Assembly (NCBI GenBank): GCA_963818225.1
Contig: CAWFRO010000011.1
Span: forward strand, 1,178,001 to 1,242,000
From: Palsa-504 sp963818225
GTDB lineage: Bacteria > Actinomycetota > Actinomycetes > Streptosporangiales > Streptosporangiaceae
Reading direction: 5' to 3'
DNA: 64,000 bases
Positions 25,931 to 39,994 of the stretch are shown in pieces. Numbering within the stretch: the stretch's first letter is position 1; each line of letters begins with the position of its first letter. A program made the translations under genes and the position numbers. The notes below the pieces were generated by a model that saw nothing but the letters and a program-made list of their open reading frames with translations, did no database searches and was not told where the DNA came from.

Positions 25931-25939
25931 ATCACCAAT

Positions 25940-25985
25940 CTTAGATATCTAAGAATTTGACAGCTAACTCTTAGATCTCTAATCT
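25940..25985. promoter_or_regulatory. promoter of the VOC-SDR operon with two MarR-type palindromes
   Basis: CTTAGATATCTAAG at 25940-25953 is a perfect 14-base palindrome, and TTAGATCTCTAA at 25971-25982 is a near copy 31 bases further. A sigma-70-type promoter sits with them: TTGACA at 25957-25962, 17 bases, then TAATCT at 25980-25985. The second palindrome covers the spacer and -10, so a bound repressor would block it. The region is strikingly AT-rich for this genome. Confidence 0.75.
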
Positions 25986-26035
25986 TTTAGGCATCAGCCG
26001 CCCCGCAGGGGCCGCAAACCGAAAGGGAGCAGGCC

Positions 26036-26419
26036 ATGGCCATCGAGCTGAACCACACCATCGTCCCCGCACACGACCCGCAGCTATCGGCGCAGTTCCT
26101 GGCCGGCCTACTCGGCCTGCCGGTTGACCCGCCGGTGGCGCACTTCACCCCGGTCACGCTGGCCAACGGAGTGAGCCTGGACTTCGATCACTACGACCAC
26201 GTCGACGAGCACCACTTCGCATTCCAGCTGGGCGACGAGGAATTCCAGGCCGCCTTCGGCCGAATCAAGGACCGGGGCATCACGTACTACGCCGACCCGC
26301 AGTGCCGTCAGCCGGGCCAGGTCTACACCAGCAAGAACGGCCACCGCGGCACCTACTTCCGGGACCCGGACGGCCACCTCATGGAGATCCTCACCGCGGT
26401 CAAGGGGGAGCTGGCATGA
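26036..26419 (+). CDS. VOC-family protein
   Basis: This 127-residue protein has the two-module vicinal-oxygen-chelate fold. It starts AIELNHTIVPAHDP with a candidate His ligand, contains FDHYDHVDEHHFAFQLGDEEF, and ends with GTYFRDPDGHLMEILT, where Glu is the last ligand. Family members are dioxygenases, glyoxalases or binding-type resistance proteins; which one is not evident. GGGAG lies a few bases before ATG 26036. Its stop overlaps the start of the SDR gene (ATGA), and expression is likely controlled by the divergent MarR. Confidence 0.86.
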   Translation: MAIELNHTIVPAHDPQLSAQFLAGLLGLPVDPPVAHFTPVTLANGVSLDFDHYDHVDEHHFAFQLGDEEFQAAFGRIKDRGITYYADPQCRQPGQVYTSKNGHRGTYFRDPDGHLMEILTAVKGELA

Positions 26420-27173
26420 GCTCGCTCGACGGGCAGATCGCCCTGGTCACCGGCAGCACCGGGGCATCGGGGCAGCCATCGCCGCCGAGTTCGCGCGCCG
26501 CGGGGCCGCCGTCGCCGTACACGGGCGCGACCAGGCCGCCGCCGACCGCATGGCGGCCGCGATCATCCGCGACGGCGGCCAAGCCATGGCCGCGACCGGC
26601 GACGTCACCGACTACAAACAGGTCGAGTCGGTGCGTGGCCAGATCGAGGAAGCGTGGGGGCCGGTCAGCATCCTGGTCGCCAACGCCGGCGGCAGCCTCA
26701 CCCCGCCCGTGCCGCTCGAGCAGATCCCCGAAGACGGGTGGCGCGCCACGGTCGACGGCAACCTGCTGGCCACGTTCCTCACCCTGAAGAGCTTCCTGCC
26801 CGGAATGAAGGAACGCCGCGGCGGCACGATCATCACTATCGGCTCAGCCGCGGGGCGCCGCGCGGACCCCCGCTCGCCGATGCCGTACGCGGCCGCCAAG
26901 GCGGGCGTCGCGCTGCTGACGCAGGCTGCCGCCGCCCAGGCCGGCCCGTTCGGGATCCGCGTCAACTGCATCACCCCGGAGACCATCCTCACCGAGGGCA
27001 ACCAGAGCCGGATCCCGCCCGAGCTGCAGGCCTCGCTCGCCGACGCGCACCCCCTCAAGCGGCTCGGCACCCCGCAGGACGTCGCCACCGCCGCCGCCTT
27101 CCTCGCCTCCGACGAGTCCGCCTGGATCACCGGCACCGTCCTCGACATCGCCGGCGGCGCCGTCCTCATCTAG
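26416..27173 (+). pseudogene. short-chain dehydrogenase/reductase, one-base frameshift
   Basis: ATG 26416 encodes SSLDGQIALVTGSTG, the start of the NAD(P)-binding motif TGxxxGIG. At the G-run beginning at 26461 one G appears to be missing: adding it yields GGIGAAIAAEFARRGAAVAVHGRD, and the frame then joins MAAAIIRDGGQAMAATGDVTDY. Further family features are NAGGS, the Ser in IITIGSAAG, the YxxxK motif YAAAKAGVALL and the final ITGTVLDIAGGAVL. Restored length is about 252 residues. It is coupled to the VOC gene by a four-base overlap. Confidence 0.85.
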
Positions 27174-27207
27174 CCACCCAGCCGATCCACGACGATGCGA
27201 GCGCGTG

Positions 27208-27867
27208 TCAGAACAGCGTGTCCTCCGACAGCACGCCGCGCATCCGCTCGTAGTCGAGCGTCACGCAGCCGGATGCCGCGGTCGACCGCGAGCACGCGAG
27301 CCTGCGGCCTGATCTCCTGGGCGGCGAACACGCCCTGGACCGGGGCCAGCAGCGGGTCCCGGTTCAGCAGTTCCAGGTACCTGGTGAGCTGCTCCACCCC
27401 GTCGATCTCGCCGCGCCGCTTGATCTCCACGGCCACGCTGAGCCCGGCCTCGTCCCGGCACATCAGGTCCACCGGGCCGATCGGGGTCGGGAACTCGCGG
27501 CGCACCAGCCGCCAGCCGTCTCCCAGCAGGTCGAGCTGGACGGCCAGCAGCTCCTGCAGGTGCGCCTCGACGCCGTCCTTGACCAGCCCCGGATCCACCC
27601 CGAGATCCACCGAGGTGTCGCTCACCACCTCGGCCATCGTGATCACCAGGGTCTCTCCGGCCTTGTTGCTGACCGACCACCGTCCCGGCTCCTCGGTCAG
27701 CCTGCACGGCGGCGACATCCAGTTCAGCGGCTTGTACGAGCCGCCGTCGCTGTGCACCAGGACGGACCCGTCGGCCTTGACGATGAGCAGCCGTAGCGCC
27801 GAAGGCGGGTGGGCGGTGAGCCGGCCGACGTAGCCTCGACGCTGCACCGGGCGATGACGAGCCGCAC
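27208..27867 (-). pseudogene. nucS: mismatch-specific endonuclease NucS, two frameshifts
   Basis: NucS (EndoMS) cuts at mismatches and replaces MutS/MutL in most actinobacteria. GTG 27867 begins VRLVIARCSVE. The frame shifts near 27853, then reads YVGRLTAHPPSALRLLIVKADGSVLVHSDGG and YKPLNWMSPP. The catalytic RecB-like domain has IGPVDLMCRDE and VAVEIKRRGEIDGVEQLTRYLELL. A second shift near 27268 precedes the proper end CVTLDYERMRGV...LF with TGA at 27208. Restored length is about 220 residues, as in streptomycetes. The gene is normally conserved, so sequence error is likely; if real, a mutator phenotype would be expected. Confidence 0.85.
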
Positions 27868-27904
27868 GTCGGTTAACTCTACCGCTCGAATAGGCTGAAC
27901 CGAT

Positions 27905-28207
27905 GTGAGCCCGCGCAAGATCCGCCGCGAGCGCTCCGGTCCGCCCGACCCGGTGCCCGGGCCTGAGCGCGTCGAGGCGTGGCCCGACGGGGACTGGGTC
28001 GTGCGGCAGCAGCCCGGCGCGGGCACGACGAAGGCCTACCGCTGCCCGGGCTGCGACCAGGAGATCACGCCGGGCACGCCGCACGTGGTCGCCTGGCCTG
28101 CCGACGGGATCAACACCGGCGTGGATGAGCGCAGGCACTGGCACCGGGGCTGCTGGCAGAACCGGCTGCGCCGCGGCCCGCGCCGCATGAGGAGGACAGG
28201 CAGTTGA
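27905..28207 (+). CDS. small conserved actinobacterial protein with a possible zinc site
   Basis: The product has 100 residues, strongly basic, with a CPGC pair (YRCPGCDQEITPGTPHVVAW) and later RHWHRGC, together a plausible CxxC...HxxC zinc-binding arrangement. I know the type as a conserved uncharacterised protein next to nucS and a hydrolase gene in actinomycetes. It starts at GTG 27905, divergent from nucS, and its TGA overlaps the TTG of the hydrolase by four bases. No function can be assigned. Confidence 0.7.
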   Translation: MSPRKIRRERSGPPDPVPGPERVEAWPDGDWVVRQQPGAGTTKAYRCPGCDQEITPGTPHVVAWPADGINTGVDERRHWHRGCWQNRLRRGPRRMRRTGS

Positions 28208-29025
28208 GCCAGGACATCCAGATCAGGCCCGCTACGGTGCTGCCCGCCAAGCGCACCCCGATCACGTTGCTGACCTCGGACGGGCTGCGGCTGGTGGGCG
28301 AGCTGGCCGTGCCGGCCGACGCGGACCCGGTCGGCACGCTGATCTGGCTGCACCCGCTGCCGACCCACGGCGGGATGATGGACAGCCACCTGCTCAAGAA
28401 GGCGGCCTTCCGCCTGCCCGCCCTGGCCCAGCTGGCCGTGCTCAGGTTCAACACCCGCGGCACTTCTTCCTGGCAAGGCACGAGCGAGGGTGAGTTCGAC
28501 GCCGGGGAGGCCGAACGGCACGACGTGTCAGCCGCGGTCACCTGGGCGCTCGACGCGGGCCTGCCCGCCCGGTGGCTGGTCGGCTGGTCATTCGGCACCG
28601 AGCTGGCCCTGAAGTGGGGCCTGGACGCCGACGCCAGCGCCCCCGCCGTCAAGACCCCCGACGCCAGTGCCCCCGGCGCCAGTGCCCCCGCGCCGGGTCG
28701 CGGCATCGAGGGCGCTATCCTGCTGTCGCCCCCGCTGCGCCGGGCCGGCGACGCCGACCTGGACCGGTGGGCCGCCTCGGGTAAGCCGCTGGTGGCGCTG
28801 GTTCCCGAGCTTGACGACTACCTGCGTCCCGACGAGGCCCGGCGGCGGTTCGCCCGTGACCCGGCGGCCGAGGTCATCGCCGTCCCGGGGGCCAAGCACC
28901 TGTGGGTCGGCGAGCCGTACGTGCGCATCGCGCTGAGCGAGATTGTGCGCCGCGTCAACCCGGCCGCGCTGGTGCCGCCTACTATGACGCTACCGACACA
29001 CTGGGAGGTCCCGACCGATGCCTGA
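28204..29025 (+). CDS. alpha/beta hydrolase
   Basis: The 273-residue protein has the fold's hallmarks: TLIWLHPLPTHGGMMDSHLLKKAAF with an oxyanion region, LRFNTRGTSSWQGTSEG, and the nucleophile elbow GWSFGTEL (GxSxG). A C-terminal Asp/His region reads VPELDDYL and VPGAKHLWVGEP. A low-complexity insertion (DASAPAVKTPDASAPGASAPAP) follows the nucleophile. The start is TTG 28204 with AGGAGG eight bases upstream. It resembles dienelactone hydrolase or esterase-like proteins; the substrate is unknown. It overlaps the following gene by 8 bases. Confidence 0.82.
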   Translation: MSQDIQIRPATVLPAKRTPITLLTSDGLRLVGELAVPADADPVGTLIWLHPLPTHGGMMDSHLLKKAAFRLPALAQLAVLRFNTRGTSSWQGTSEGEFDAGEAERHDVSAAVTWALDAGLPARWLVGWSFGTELALKWGLDADASAPAVKTPDASAPGASAPAPGRGIEGAILLSPPLRRAGDADLDRWAASGKPLVALVPELDDYLRPDEARRRFARDPAAEVIAVPGAKHLWVGEPYVRIALSEIVRRVNPAALVPPTMTLPTHWEVPTDA

Positions 29026-29534
29026 CGAACGGCGCCATGAGTCCTCTGACCTGGACGACTATGAGGTGCAGGAACCATCAGACTCCCTCAGCCGCAGATC
29101 CCGGCTACGATCCGCTGGACCGGGGCGTCGCCCCGCCGGAGCGGTGGTCGGCCGGGATGCGCTACGGCGTCACCGCCGACGAGCAGGCCGACGGCGAAAC
29201 CCTGGACGAGCTGCTGGCCGAGGAGGAGCCGGACGACACGGCCGACCTCACCGAGGATGCGCTCGCGGACGCCGACGAGGACGACGACCTCGACGACCTC
29301 GAGGACGTCGACGAGGACGAGGACGCGGGCGACGAGGACGTGGACGGGCTGCTCCTCGACGACGGCCCCGATCCTCGCGCGGGCCGGCTGGTGGCCGAGG
29401 ACGAGGGCGCCCATCCCGACGAGGAAGAGGACCTGGTCGCGAACGACGCCGGGTTCGCCGGCGGCGCGGCGAGCGCCGAGGAAGCGGCCGTGCACGTCGT
29501 CGAGGAAGACGACTACGACATCCGCTCGGAGTAA
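29018..29534 (+). pseudogene. DUF5709-like acidic protein, one-base frameshift
   Basis: ATG 29018 with GGGAGG upstream encodes MPDERRHESSDLDDYEVQEPSDSL. Near 29090 the frame shifts by one extra base, and DPGYDPLDRGVAPPERWSAGMRYG and TADEQADGETLDELLAEEEPD follow, the conserved core of DUF5709 proteins. The remainder is extremely acidic (runs of Asp and Glu) and ends YDIRSE. Restored length is about 171 residues. The family is soluble, probably disordered, and uncharacterised; relatives have been noted in stress regulons of actinomycetes. Confidence 0.72.
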
Positions 29535-29551
29535 CGGCCCGCGCCGGACCG

Positions 29552-31795
<2,244 letters not shown>

Positions 31796-31807
31796 GGACC
31801 TTCCCGG

Positions 31808-33222
31808 CTACATTTCGGCGATTGACTCGAGCGGGATGCCGAGCCAGTGCGGACGGTTTCTGGCTTCGTAGATGACCTCGTAGACCGCCTTGTCCAGCAG
31901 CAGGGCGCGCAACAGCACGGCGTTGCGCTCCGGGTCGAGGCCGCCGGCTTCGGCGTAGCCCGCGCAGAACGCCTCGGCGTTGCGCCGCACCCAGTCGCCG
32001 GCCACCGGGGCCAGGCGGTCCCGCTCCGGATGGCTGACCAGCTGGTGCCGGGCCGCGTAGTCGAACGAACGGATCATGCCGGCCACGTCCCGCAGCGGTG
32101 AGGAGCGGGCCCGGCGCTGGGCCAGCGGGCTGGCCGGCTCGCCCTCGAAGTCGAGCACCACCCAGCCGGTCTGGGTTCGCATGGCCTGGCCCAGGTGGTA
32201 GTCGCCGTGCACCCGCTGGACGGGGACCGGCTCGGTCAGCTTGGCCGCCCGGGAGTAGGCGTCCCCGACCTTGTCGGCGTAGGCGCCGAGCTCGGGCACG
32301 GCCGCGATGGCCATGTCGAGCCGGCGGAACATCTGCTCGGCCAGCTCACGCAGGGCATCGGGCTCGAGCTCCGAGGCGCCGAACGCCTCGGCCAGGTCCG
32401 CGTGGACCTGTGCGGTCGCCACGCCGAGCCGTTCGGCCTCGCCCGCGAAGTCGCCGCCGGCCTCGCCCGGCGTGCCGACCGCCAGCGGGCCGGTACCCCC
32501 CGGGCCCCCGGCCCGCTGGCCGTCGCCGCGGTGCAGCGCGTACAGGTCGCGGACGCTGGTCGCGGCCAGCGACCAGCCGTCCGAGGCGGCCCGCAGGTAG
32601 CGGGACAAGATGGCCAGGATCGTGGTCGCGCCCTCGATGCGGGTCTCGGCCCAGCCGTACGGCTCGGCGATGTGCGTCGAGCCGAGCTCGGCCAGCGCCG
32701 CGGCGACCTCCAGGTCCGGGTTCGGGCCCGGCGCGACCCGGCGGAACACCTTGAAGATGGCCGATTCCCCGAACACCAGGCTGGTGTTGCTCTGCTCGCC
32801 GGTCAGGACCAGGCTGTCCAGGCCGCCGGGCGCCCCGGTGGCCCTCCGGTGGCCCACGACAGGTCGGCCCCGGGGAGCTGGCCGAAGCGCAGCGCGCCGA
32901 CGGTCCGGTCGGCCACGATCGCGTCCAGCAGCGTCCGGGTCAGGTCGCTGTCGTGCAGCCCGTCGTAGATCTGCCGCCCGTCCTGCGACCCGATCCGGAC
33001 GTGCCGGAGCCGGGCGGGCAGCCGGGCGCGCTGGCCGATGAACAGCTGGTAGCAATCGGAGGTCGCGCCGTGCGAGACGGTGACCAGCAGGTGCCGCAGG
33101 CCCGGGTCGCCGGGGATGATCTCGGTGTCGGCCACGACCGCGAGGTCGTGGACGGTCCGCCCCTTGCCGGCAAACCACCGCTGCTTGACCAGCCACGCAG
33201 CCAGCTCGTCTTCGAACTCCAT
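31808..33222 (-). pseudogene. mak: maltokinase (Pep2/Mak), one-base frameshift
   Basis: Maltokinase phosphorylates maltose to maltose-1-phosphate for GlgE. From ATG 33222 the N-terminal domain reads EFEDELAAWLVKQRWFAGKGR and continues to LLDAIVADRTVGALRFGQLPGADLSW. Near 32843 one base is missing, after which the other frame gives LDSLVLTGEQSNTSLVFGESAIFKVFRR. The kinase core PVQRVHGDYHLGQAMRTQTGWVVLDFEGEP follows, with the HGDxHxGQ catalytic and DFEGEP metal-binding motifs. The restored protein is 471 residues. All active-site motifs are intact, so an assembly error is likely. Confidence 0.88.
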
Positions 33223-33327
33223 GAAACTGCCCTACCCCGTCTTCCTCGCGGCATGCGACGCGGCATGCGACCCGGCACGTGACTCAGCATGCGACCATGC
33301 GGCACAGCGACCAATGCGGGCATGGCG

Positions 33328-35100
<1,773 letters not shown>

Positions 35101-35148
35101 GGCCGAATCTCCTGGTCTTTCCGGTCAGGGTGCGTCTTTACCAAGGTC

Positions 35149-37218
35149 CTACACATCGGGGGTGACGGTAAAGATGTGAGCAGGCCGCGTCGCCGGGTCC
35201 AGGCGGACGTAGTTGGCTCCCCCCCACGTGTAGGACTCGCCGGTCAGCTCGTCAGTCACGGTGAACTGGCTGCCCACGCCGAGCTCGGGCAGGTCAAGCC
35301 AGACCGTCGCCTCCCTGGTCTGGAACGGGTTGACGTTGACGACGACCAGGATCGTGTCCGCGCCGGGGGCCGCTGGCCCCGGCGAGCCCGTCATGGGGCT
35401 TGCCGGGATACTACCCGTCCGTTTGGAGAAACACATCAGTTCCGGCTGGTCAACGTAATGAAAGCGTAGATTACGAAGTCTGTGCAGGGCCGGGTGGGCT
35501 CGCCTGATCCGGTTGAGTTGGGTGATGAAGTCCGCGATGCCCAGGTGATCCCGGGCGGCCGCCGCCCAGTCGCGCGGCCGGTACTGGTACTTCTCCGAGT
35601 CCAGGTACTCCTCGCTGCCCGGGTGCACCGGGACGTGCTCGCCCAGTTCGAACCCGGAATAGATACCCCACGTCGGGGAGAGCATCGACGCCAGCACGGC
35701 CCTGATCTTGAACGCGGGCAGGCCGCCGTACTGCAGATAGTCGTTCAGGATGTCCGGGGTGTTGGTGAACAGGTTGGGCCGCATGTAGGCGGCGGCCGGA
35801 CCGGACAGCTCGAGCGCGTACTCGATCAGCTCCGGCACGCTGTTGCGCCAGGTGAAGTACGTGTAGGACTGGTCGAAGCCGATCTTGGCCAGGGCGGCCA
35901 TCATGGCCGGGCGGGTGAACGCCTCAGCCAGGAACAGCACGTCAGGGCGGCTGACCCGGATCTGCGTCAGCAGCCGCTCCCAGAACCGCAGCGGCTTGGT
36001 GTGGGGGTTGTCCACCCGGAAGATCGTGACCCCGTGGTCGATCCACAGCCGCACCACCCGCAGCACCTCGGCGTAGATCCCCTCCGGGTCGTTGTCGAAG
36101 TTCACCGGGTAGATGTCCTGGTACTTCTTGGGCGGGTTCTCGGCGTAGGCGATGGAGCCGTCGGCCCGGGTGGTGAACCACTCCGGATGCTCCTTCACCC
36201 ACGGGTGATCGGGCGAGGCCTGCAGAGCCAGGTCGAGCGCGACCTCCATGCCGAGCTCGCGGCTGCGGCCCACGAAGTGGTCGAAGTCCTCGAACGTGCC
36301 CAGGTCCGGGTGGATCGCGTCGTGCCCGCCGTCGGCGGACCCGATCGCCCACGGCGAGCCCGGATCGCCGTCCTGAGGGGTCAGTGTGTTGTTCGGGCCC
36401 TTACGGAAGGTGACTCCGATCGGGTGCACCGGCGGCAGGTACACCACGTCGAAGCCCATGCCCGCGACCGCGTCCAGCCGCCGGGCCGCGGTGCGCAGCG
36501 TGCCCGAGACCGGCGGCGTCTGGCCCGTCGGGTCGACCAGGGCCCCTTCGGACCGCGGGAACAGCTCGTACCACGACCCGTACAGCGCCCGTTCCCGGTC
36601 CGCCTGCACCGGCAGCGCCCGGGACCGGGTGACCAGATCACGCAGCGGCCACCGCTCCAGGATCGCCGCGATGGCGGCGGTCTCGGTCTCCGCGAACCGC
36701 TCCTCCGGGGGCAGGTCGCGGTCGCGCAGGAGCGCGACCAGCGCCCGCAGCGCGGTCCGGGCCGCGGCCGGGCGGCTGGCCCCGGGCGGCTGCGGGATCC
36801 GCCGCGCCGCCCGCCCGAACAGCAGTGCGCCCTCGGTGAGCATCAGCTCCACGTCCTGGCCGGCCGGGATCTTGATGGCCGCATCGTGCTGCCAGCTCGC
36901 GATCGGGTCGGCCCACGCCTCCACGTGGTAGCGCCACAGCCCCTCGGCGGTCACGGTCACGTCCGCGCCGTAACGGTCGGTGCCGGGGGCGAGCTCGCGC
37001 ATCCGCACCAGGGGGCCGCGGTTGCGCTCGGGGTCTCTCAGCACCGCTGCGACCCCGATGAGGCCGTGGCCCTCGCGGAACACGGTGGCGCTGACCGCAA
37101 AGGTCTCGCCGGCCACGGCCTTGACCGGGCGGGCGCCGCAGTCCACCGCCGGCTCGAGATCAAGGATCGGGATTCGTCCAATCACGCTGGTTACGCTACC
37201 GACCACAGTGCGGTTCAT
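35149..37218 (-). CDS. glgE: alpha-1,4-glucan:maltose-1-phosphate maltosyltransferase
   Basis: GlgE extends alpha-glucan using maltose-1-phosphate (GH13 subfamily 3). The nucleophile Asp is in TIFRVDNPHTKPLRFW and the acid Glu in LFLAEAFTRPAMM. The region WYELFPRSEGA and the pair DVVYLPPVHPIG and FRKGPNN are typical GlgE features. Length is 689 residues. The start ATG 37218 gives MNRTVVGSVTSVIGRIPILDLEPAVDCG; an internal GTG or later start is possible because the first 14 residues are not usually conserved. It diverges from glgP across a 185-base promoter region. Confidence 0.95.
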   Translation of the reverse strand: MNRTVVGSVTSVIGRIPILDLEPAVDCGARPVKAVAGETFAVSATVFREGHGLIGVAAVLRDPERNRGPLVRMRELAPGTDRYGADVTVTAEGLWRYHVEAWADPIASWQHDAAIKIPAGQDVELMLTEGALLFGRAARRIPQPPGASRPAAARTALRALVALLRDRDLPPEERFAETETAAIAAILERWPLRDLVTRSRALPVQADRERALYGSWYELFPRSEGALVDPTGQTPPVSGTLRTAARRLDAVAGMGFDVVYLPPVHPIGVTFRKGPNNTLTPQDGDPGSPWAIGSADGGHDAIHPDLGTFEDFDHFVGRSRELGMEVALDLALQASPDHPWVKEHPEWFTTRADGSIAYAENPPKKYQDIYPVNFDNDPEGIYAEVLRVVRLWIDHGVTIFRVDNPHTKPLRFWERLLTQIRVSRPDVLFLAEAFTRPAMMAALAKIGFDQSYTYFTWRNSVPELIEYALELSGPAAAYMRPNLFTNTPDILNDYLQYGGLPAFKIRAVLASMLSPTWGIYSGFELGEHVPVHPGSEEYLDSEKYQYRPRDWAAAARDHLGIADFITQLNRIRRAHPALHRLRNLRFHYVDQPELMCFSKRTGSIPASPMTGSPGPAAPGADTILVVVNVNPFQTREATVWLDLPELGVGSQFTVTDELTGESYTWGGANYVRLDPATRPAHIFTVTPDV

Positions 37219-37403
37219 GCCAGCGCGGGGTCACGTATCACCACCACGACGGTGCCGGCCGTCACATTGTTGTCTGCCGGGCCGTAAAACCACTGCTCGT
37301 TCGGCCTGATTTGAAGTTATTTTCTATTACCGAACGGTCGCGGGCCGGCCCGATTCCCGCGGCTAGTTCGGCGTGTTGCCTGCTGACCAACTAAGGTCTG
37401 CCC
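37219..37403. promoter_or_regulatory. divergent promoter region glgE/glgP
   Basis: This 185-base region must drive both divergent genes. Its centre (37305-37330) is AT-rich, and 7-base arms CGTTCGG (37298-37304) and CCGAACG (37330-37336) bracket it, a layout suited to a dimeric regulator. The element ATTTTC followed by CCGAACGGTC recurs after icd and guaA. Confidence 0.45.
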
Positions 37404-37700
37404 GTGAGAGCGATTCGCCGGTTCACCGTCCGCATCAGCCTGCCCGCGCCGCTGGCCCCGCTGCAGGGGTTGATGCTGAACCTCCGCTGGTCCTGGCACG
37501 CGCCGACCGCTGACCTGTTTTCCTCGATCGACCCCGCCGCGTGGCAGGCCTGCGGCGGCGACCCGATCGCGATGCTCAGCGCGCTGCCGCCGGACCGGAT
37601 CTCGGCCCTGGCCGACGATGACGATTTCCTCGGCCGGCTGCACGCGGCCGAGCAGGACCTGCGCGAGTACCTGTCCGGGGCGCAGTGGTACGCCGAGGCC

Positions 37701-37774
37701 GGGCTGGCCGCCCCCGGGCTGGCCGACACAGGGCTGGCCGACACGGGCTGGCCGACACAGGGCTGGCCGACACG
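37701..37774. repeat. 15-base repeat in glgP with a 14-base copy
   Basis: Five units of the type GGGCTGGCCGACACA encode GLADT-like pentapeptides. The unit at 37731-37744 is one base short, which causes the glgP frameshift. The first unit is diverged (GGGCTGGCCGCCCCC). Confidence 0.9.
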
Positions 37775-39919
37775 GGGCCGGTGGGCCCGGCGGCCGTGGC
37801 GTACTTCTCCCCGGAGTACGGGATCACCGCCGCGCTGCCGCAGTACTCCGGCGGCCTGGGCATCCTGGCCGGGGATCACCTGAAATCGGCCAGTGACCTC
37901 GGCGTACCGCTGATCGGCGTCGGGCTGCTGTACCGGCACGGGTACTTCACCCAGTCGCTGTCCGCCGACGGCTGGCAGGCCGAGCGCTACCCCAGCGATG
38001 ACCCGAACGGCCAGCCGCTCGAGCTGCTGCGCGACGCGGCGGGCGCCCCGGTGCACGTCGCGGTCGCGCTGCCCGAGGACGGTCAGCTGGCCGCCCAGGT
38101 CTGGGTGGCGCACGTGGGGCGGATCCCGCTGCTGCTGCTCGACTCCTACGTCGAGGAGAACGAGCCTGACCTGCACGAGGTCACCGACCGGCTGTACGGC
38201 GGCGGCAGCGACCACCGGCTGCGGCAGGAGCTGCTGCTCGGCATCGGGGGCATGCGGGCGGTGCGCGCCTTCTGCGCGCTGACCGGCCACCCGTCGCCCG
38301 AGGTGTTCCACACCAACGAGGGGCACGCCGGGTTCCTCGGCCTCGAGCGGATCCGCGAGTACGCCGAGCGCGGCCTGAGCTTTGACGAAGCCATCGAGGT
38401 CTGCCGGGCAGGCACGGTGTTCACCACGCACACACCGGTCCCGGCTGGCATCGACCGGTTCGACCGCGAGCTGATCCGCGAGCACTTTGACGACGACCCG
38501 CTGCTGCCCATCGACCGGGTGCTCGCGCTCGGCGCGGAGACCTACCCGGGCGGCGATCCCGGCGTGTTCAATATGGCCGTCATGGGCATGCGGCTGGCCC
38601 AGCGGGTCAACGGCGTCTCGCGGTTGCACGGCGAGGTGAGCCGGGCCATGTTCGCGGGCCTGTGGCCGGGGTTCGACACCAGCGAGGTGCCCATCGGCTC
38701 GATCACCAACGGCGTGCACACGCCGACCTGGGTGGCGCGGGAGATCGGGGGGCTGCTGGCGCCCGGGGGGATGCCGTCCCCCCAGGCCGCCCTGGCGGCC
38801 GGGGGGGACTGGGACCGGGCCTCGGCTGCTCCGGCCGCGGAGATCTGGGCCGCCCGGCACGTGCTGCGGGCCCGGCTGGTGGCCGAGACCCGGCGCCGGC
38901 TGCGTGCCTCCTGGCAGCAGCGGGGCGCGTCGGAGGCGGAGCTGACCTGGACCGACGACCTGCTCGACGAGAACGTGCTCACCATCGGGTTCGCCCGCCG
39001 GGTGCCGTCCTACAAGCGCCTCACGCTCATGCTGACCGACCCGGTCCAGCTCGCCCGGCTGCTGAACGACCCCGCGCAGCCCGTGCAGATCATCGTGGCG
39101 GGCAAGGCCCATCCCGCCGACGACGGCGGCAAGGCCCTGATCCAGCAGATGGTCCAGTTCACCGACTCCCCGGACGTACGGCGCCGGATCGTGTTCCTGC
39201 CCGATTACGACATGGCCATGTCGCACACCCTGGTGCAGGGCTGCGACGTCTGGCTGAACAACCCGCTGCGCCCGCTGGAGGCCTGCGGCACCTCGGGCAT
39301 GAAGGCCGCAATGAACGGCGGGCTGAACCTGTCGGTCCGGGACGGCTGGTGGGACGAGTGGTACGACGGCGGGAACGGGTGGGAGATCCCTTCCGCGGAC
39401 GGCGTGGCCGACGTCTCGCGGCGCGACGAGCTCGAGGCGCAGGCACTGTACGAGCTGATCGGCAAGTCGGTGGCGCCGCTGTTCTACGAGCGCGACGCGG
39501 ACGGGATCCCGCAGGGCTGGGTGGACCGGATCCGGCACGCGATGCGCTCCCTCGGGCCGAAGGTCCAGGCCGAGCGGATGGTCCGGGAGTACGTGACCGA
39601 GCTGTACGTGCCGGCCGCGGCCTCCTCCCGGACGCTGGCTGGCGTGGACGGGTTCGGCCCGGCCCGTGAGCTGGCCGCCTGGAAGCAGCGCGTGATCGCG
39701 GCCTGGCCGCAGGTGCGGATCGAGCACGTGGAGTCCGAGCCGACCGGGTCCGCCGGCCAGCGCCTCGGCTCGGCGCTGGACGTCCGGGTCTCGGTGGCCC
39801 TGGGCGAGCTGACCCGCGACGACGTGACCGTGGAGGTGGTCTACGGGCGGCCCGACGAGAACGACCAGATCGTGCAGCCCGGCTACATCACCCTGACCGC
39901 CGACGCCCCCGCCCCGCCC

Positions 39920-39994
39920 GTGCCCGCGTCCGCCGTGCCCGCGTCCGCCGTGCCCGCGTCCGCCGTGCCCGCGTCCGCCGTGCCCGCATCCATC
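39920..39994. repeat. 15-base repeat (VPASA) in the 3' part of glgP
   Basis: Four perfect copies of GTGCCCGCGTCCGCC at 39920-39979 and a degenerate fifth encode VPASA pentapeptides. A second pair of 21-base repeats (TTEAAAA) follows at about 40024-40070. Frame is kept. Confidence 0.92.

Noticed and set aside
37701..37774. CRISPR-like array in glgP
   Set aside because: Contiguous GC-rich 15-mers encoding GLADT without spacers; no cas genes in the window.
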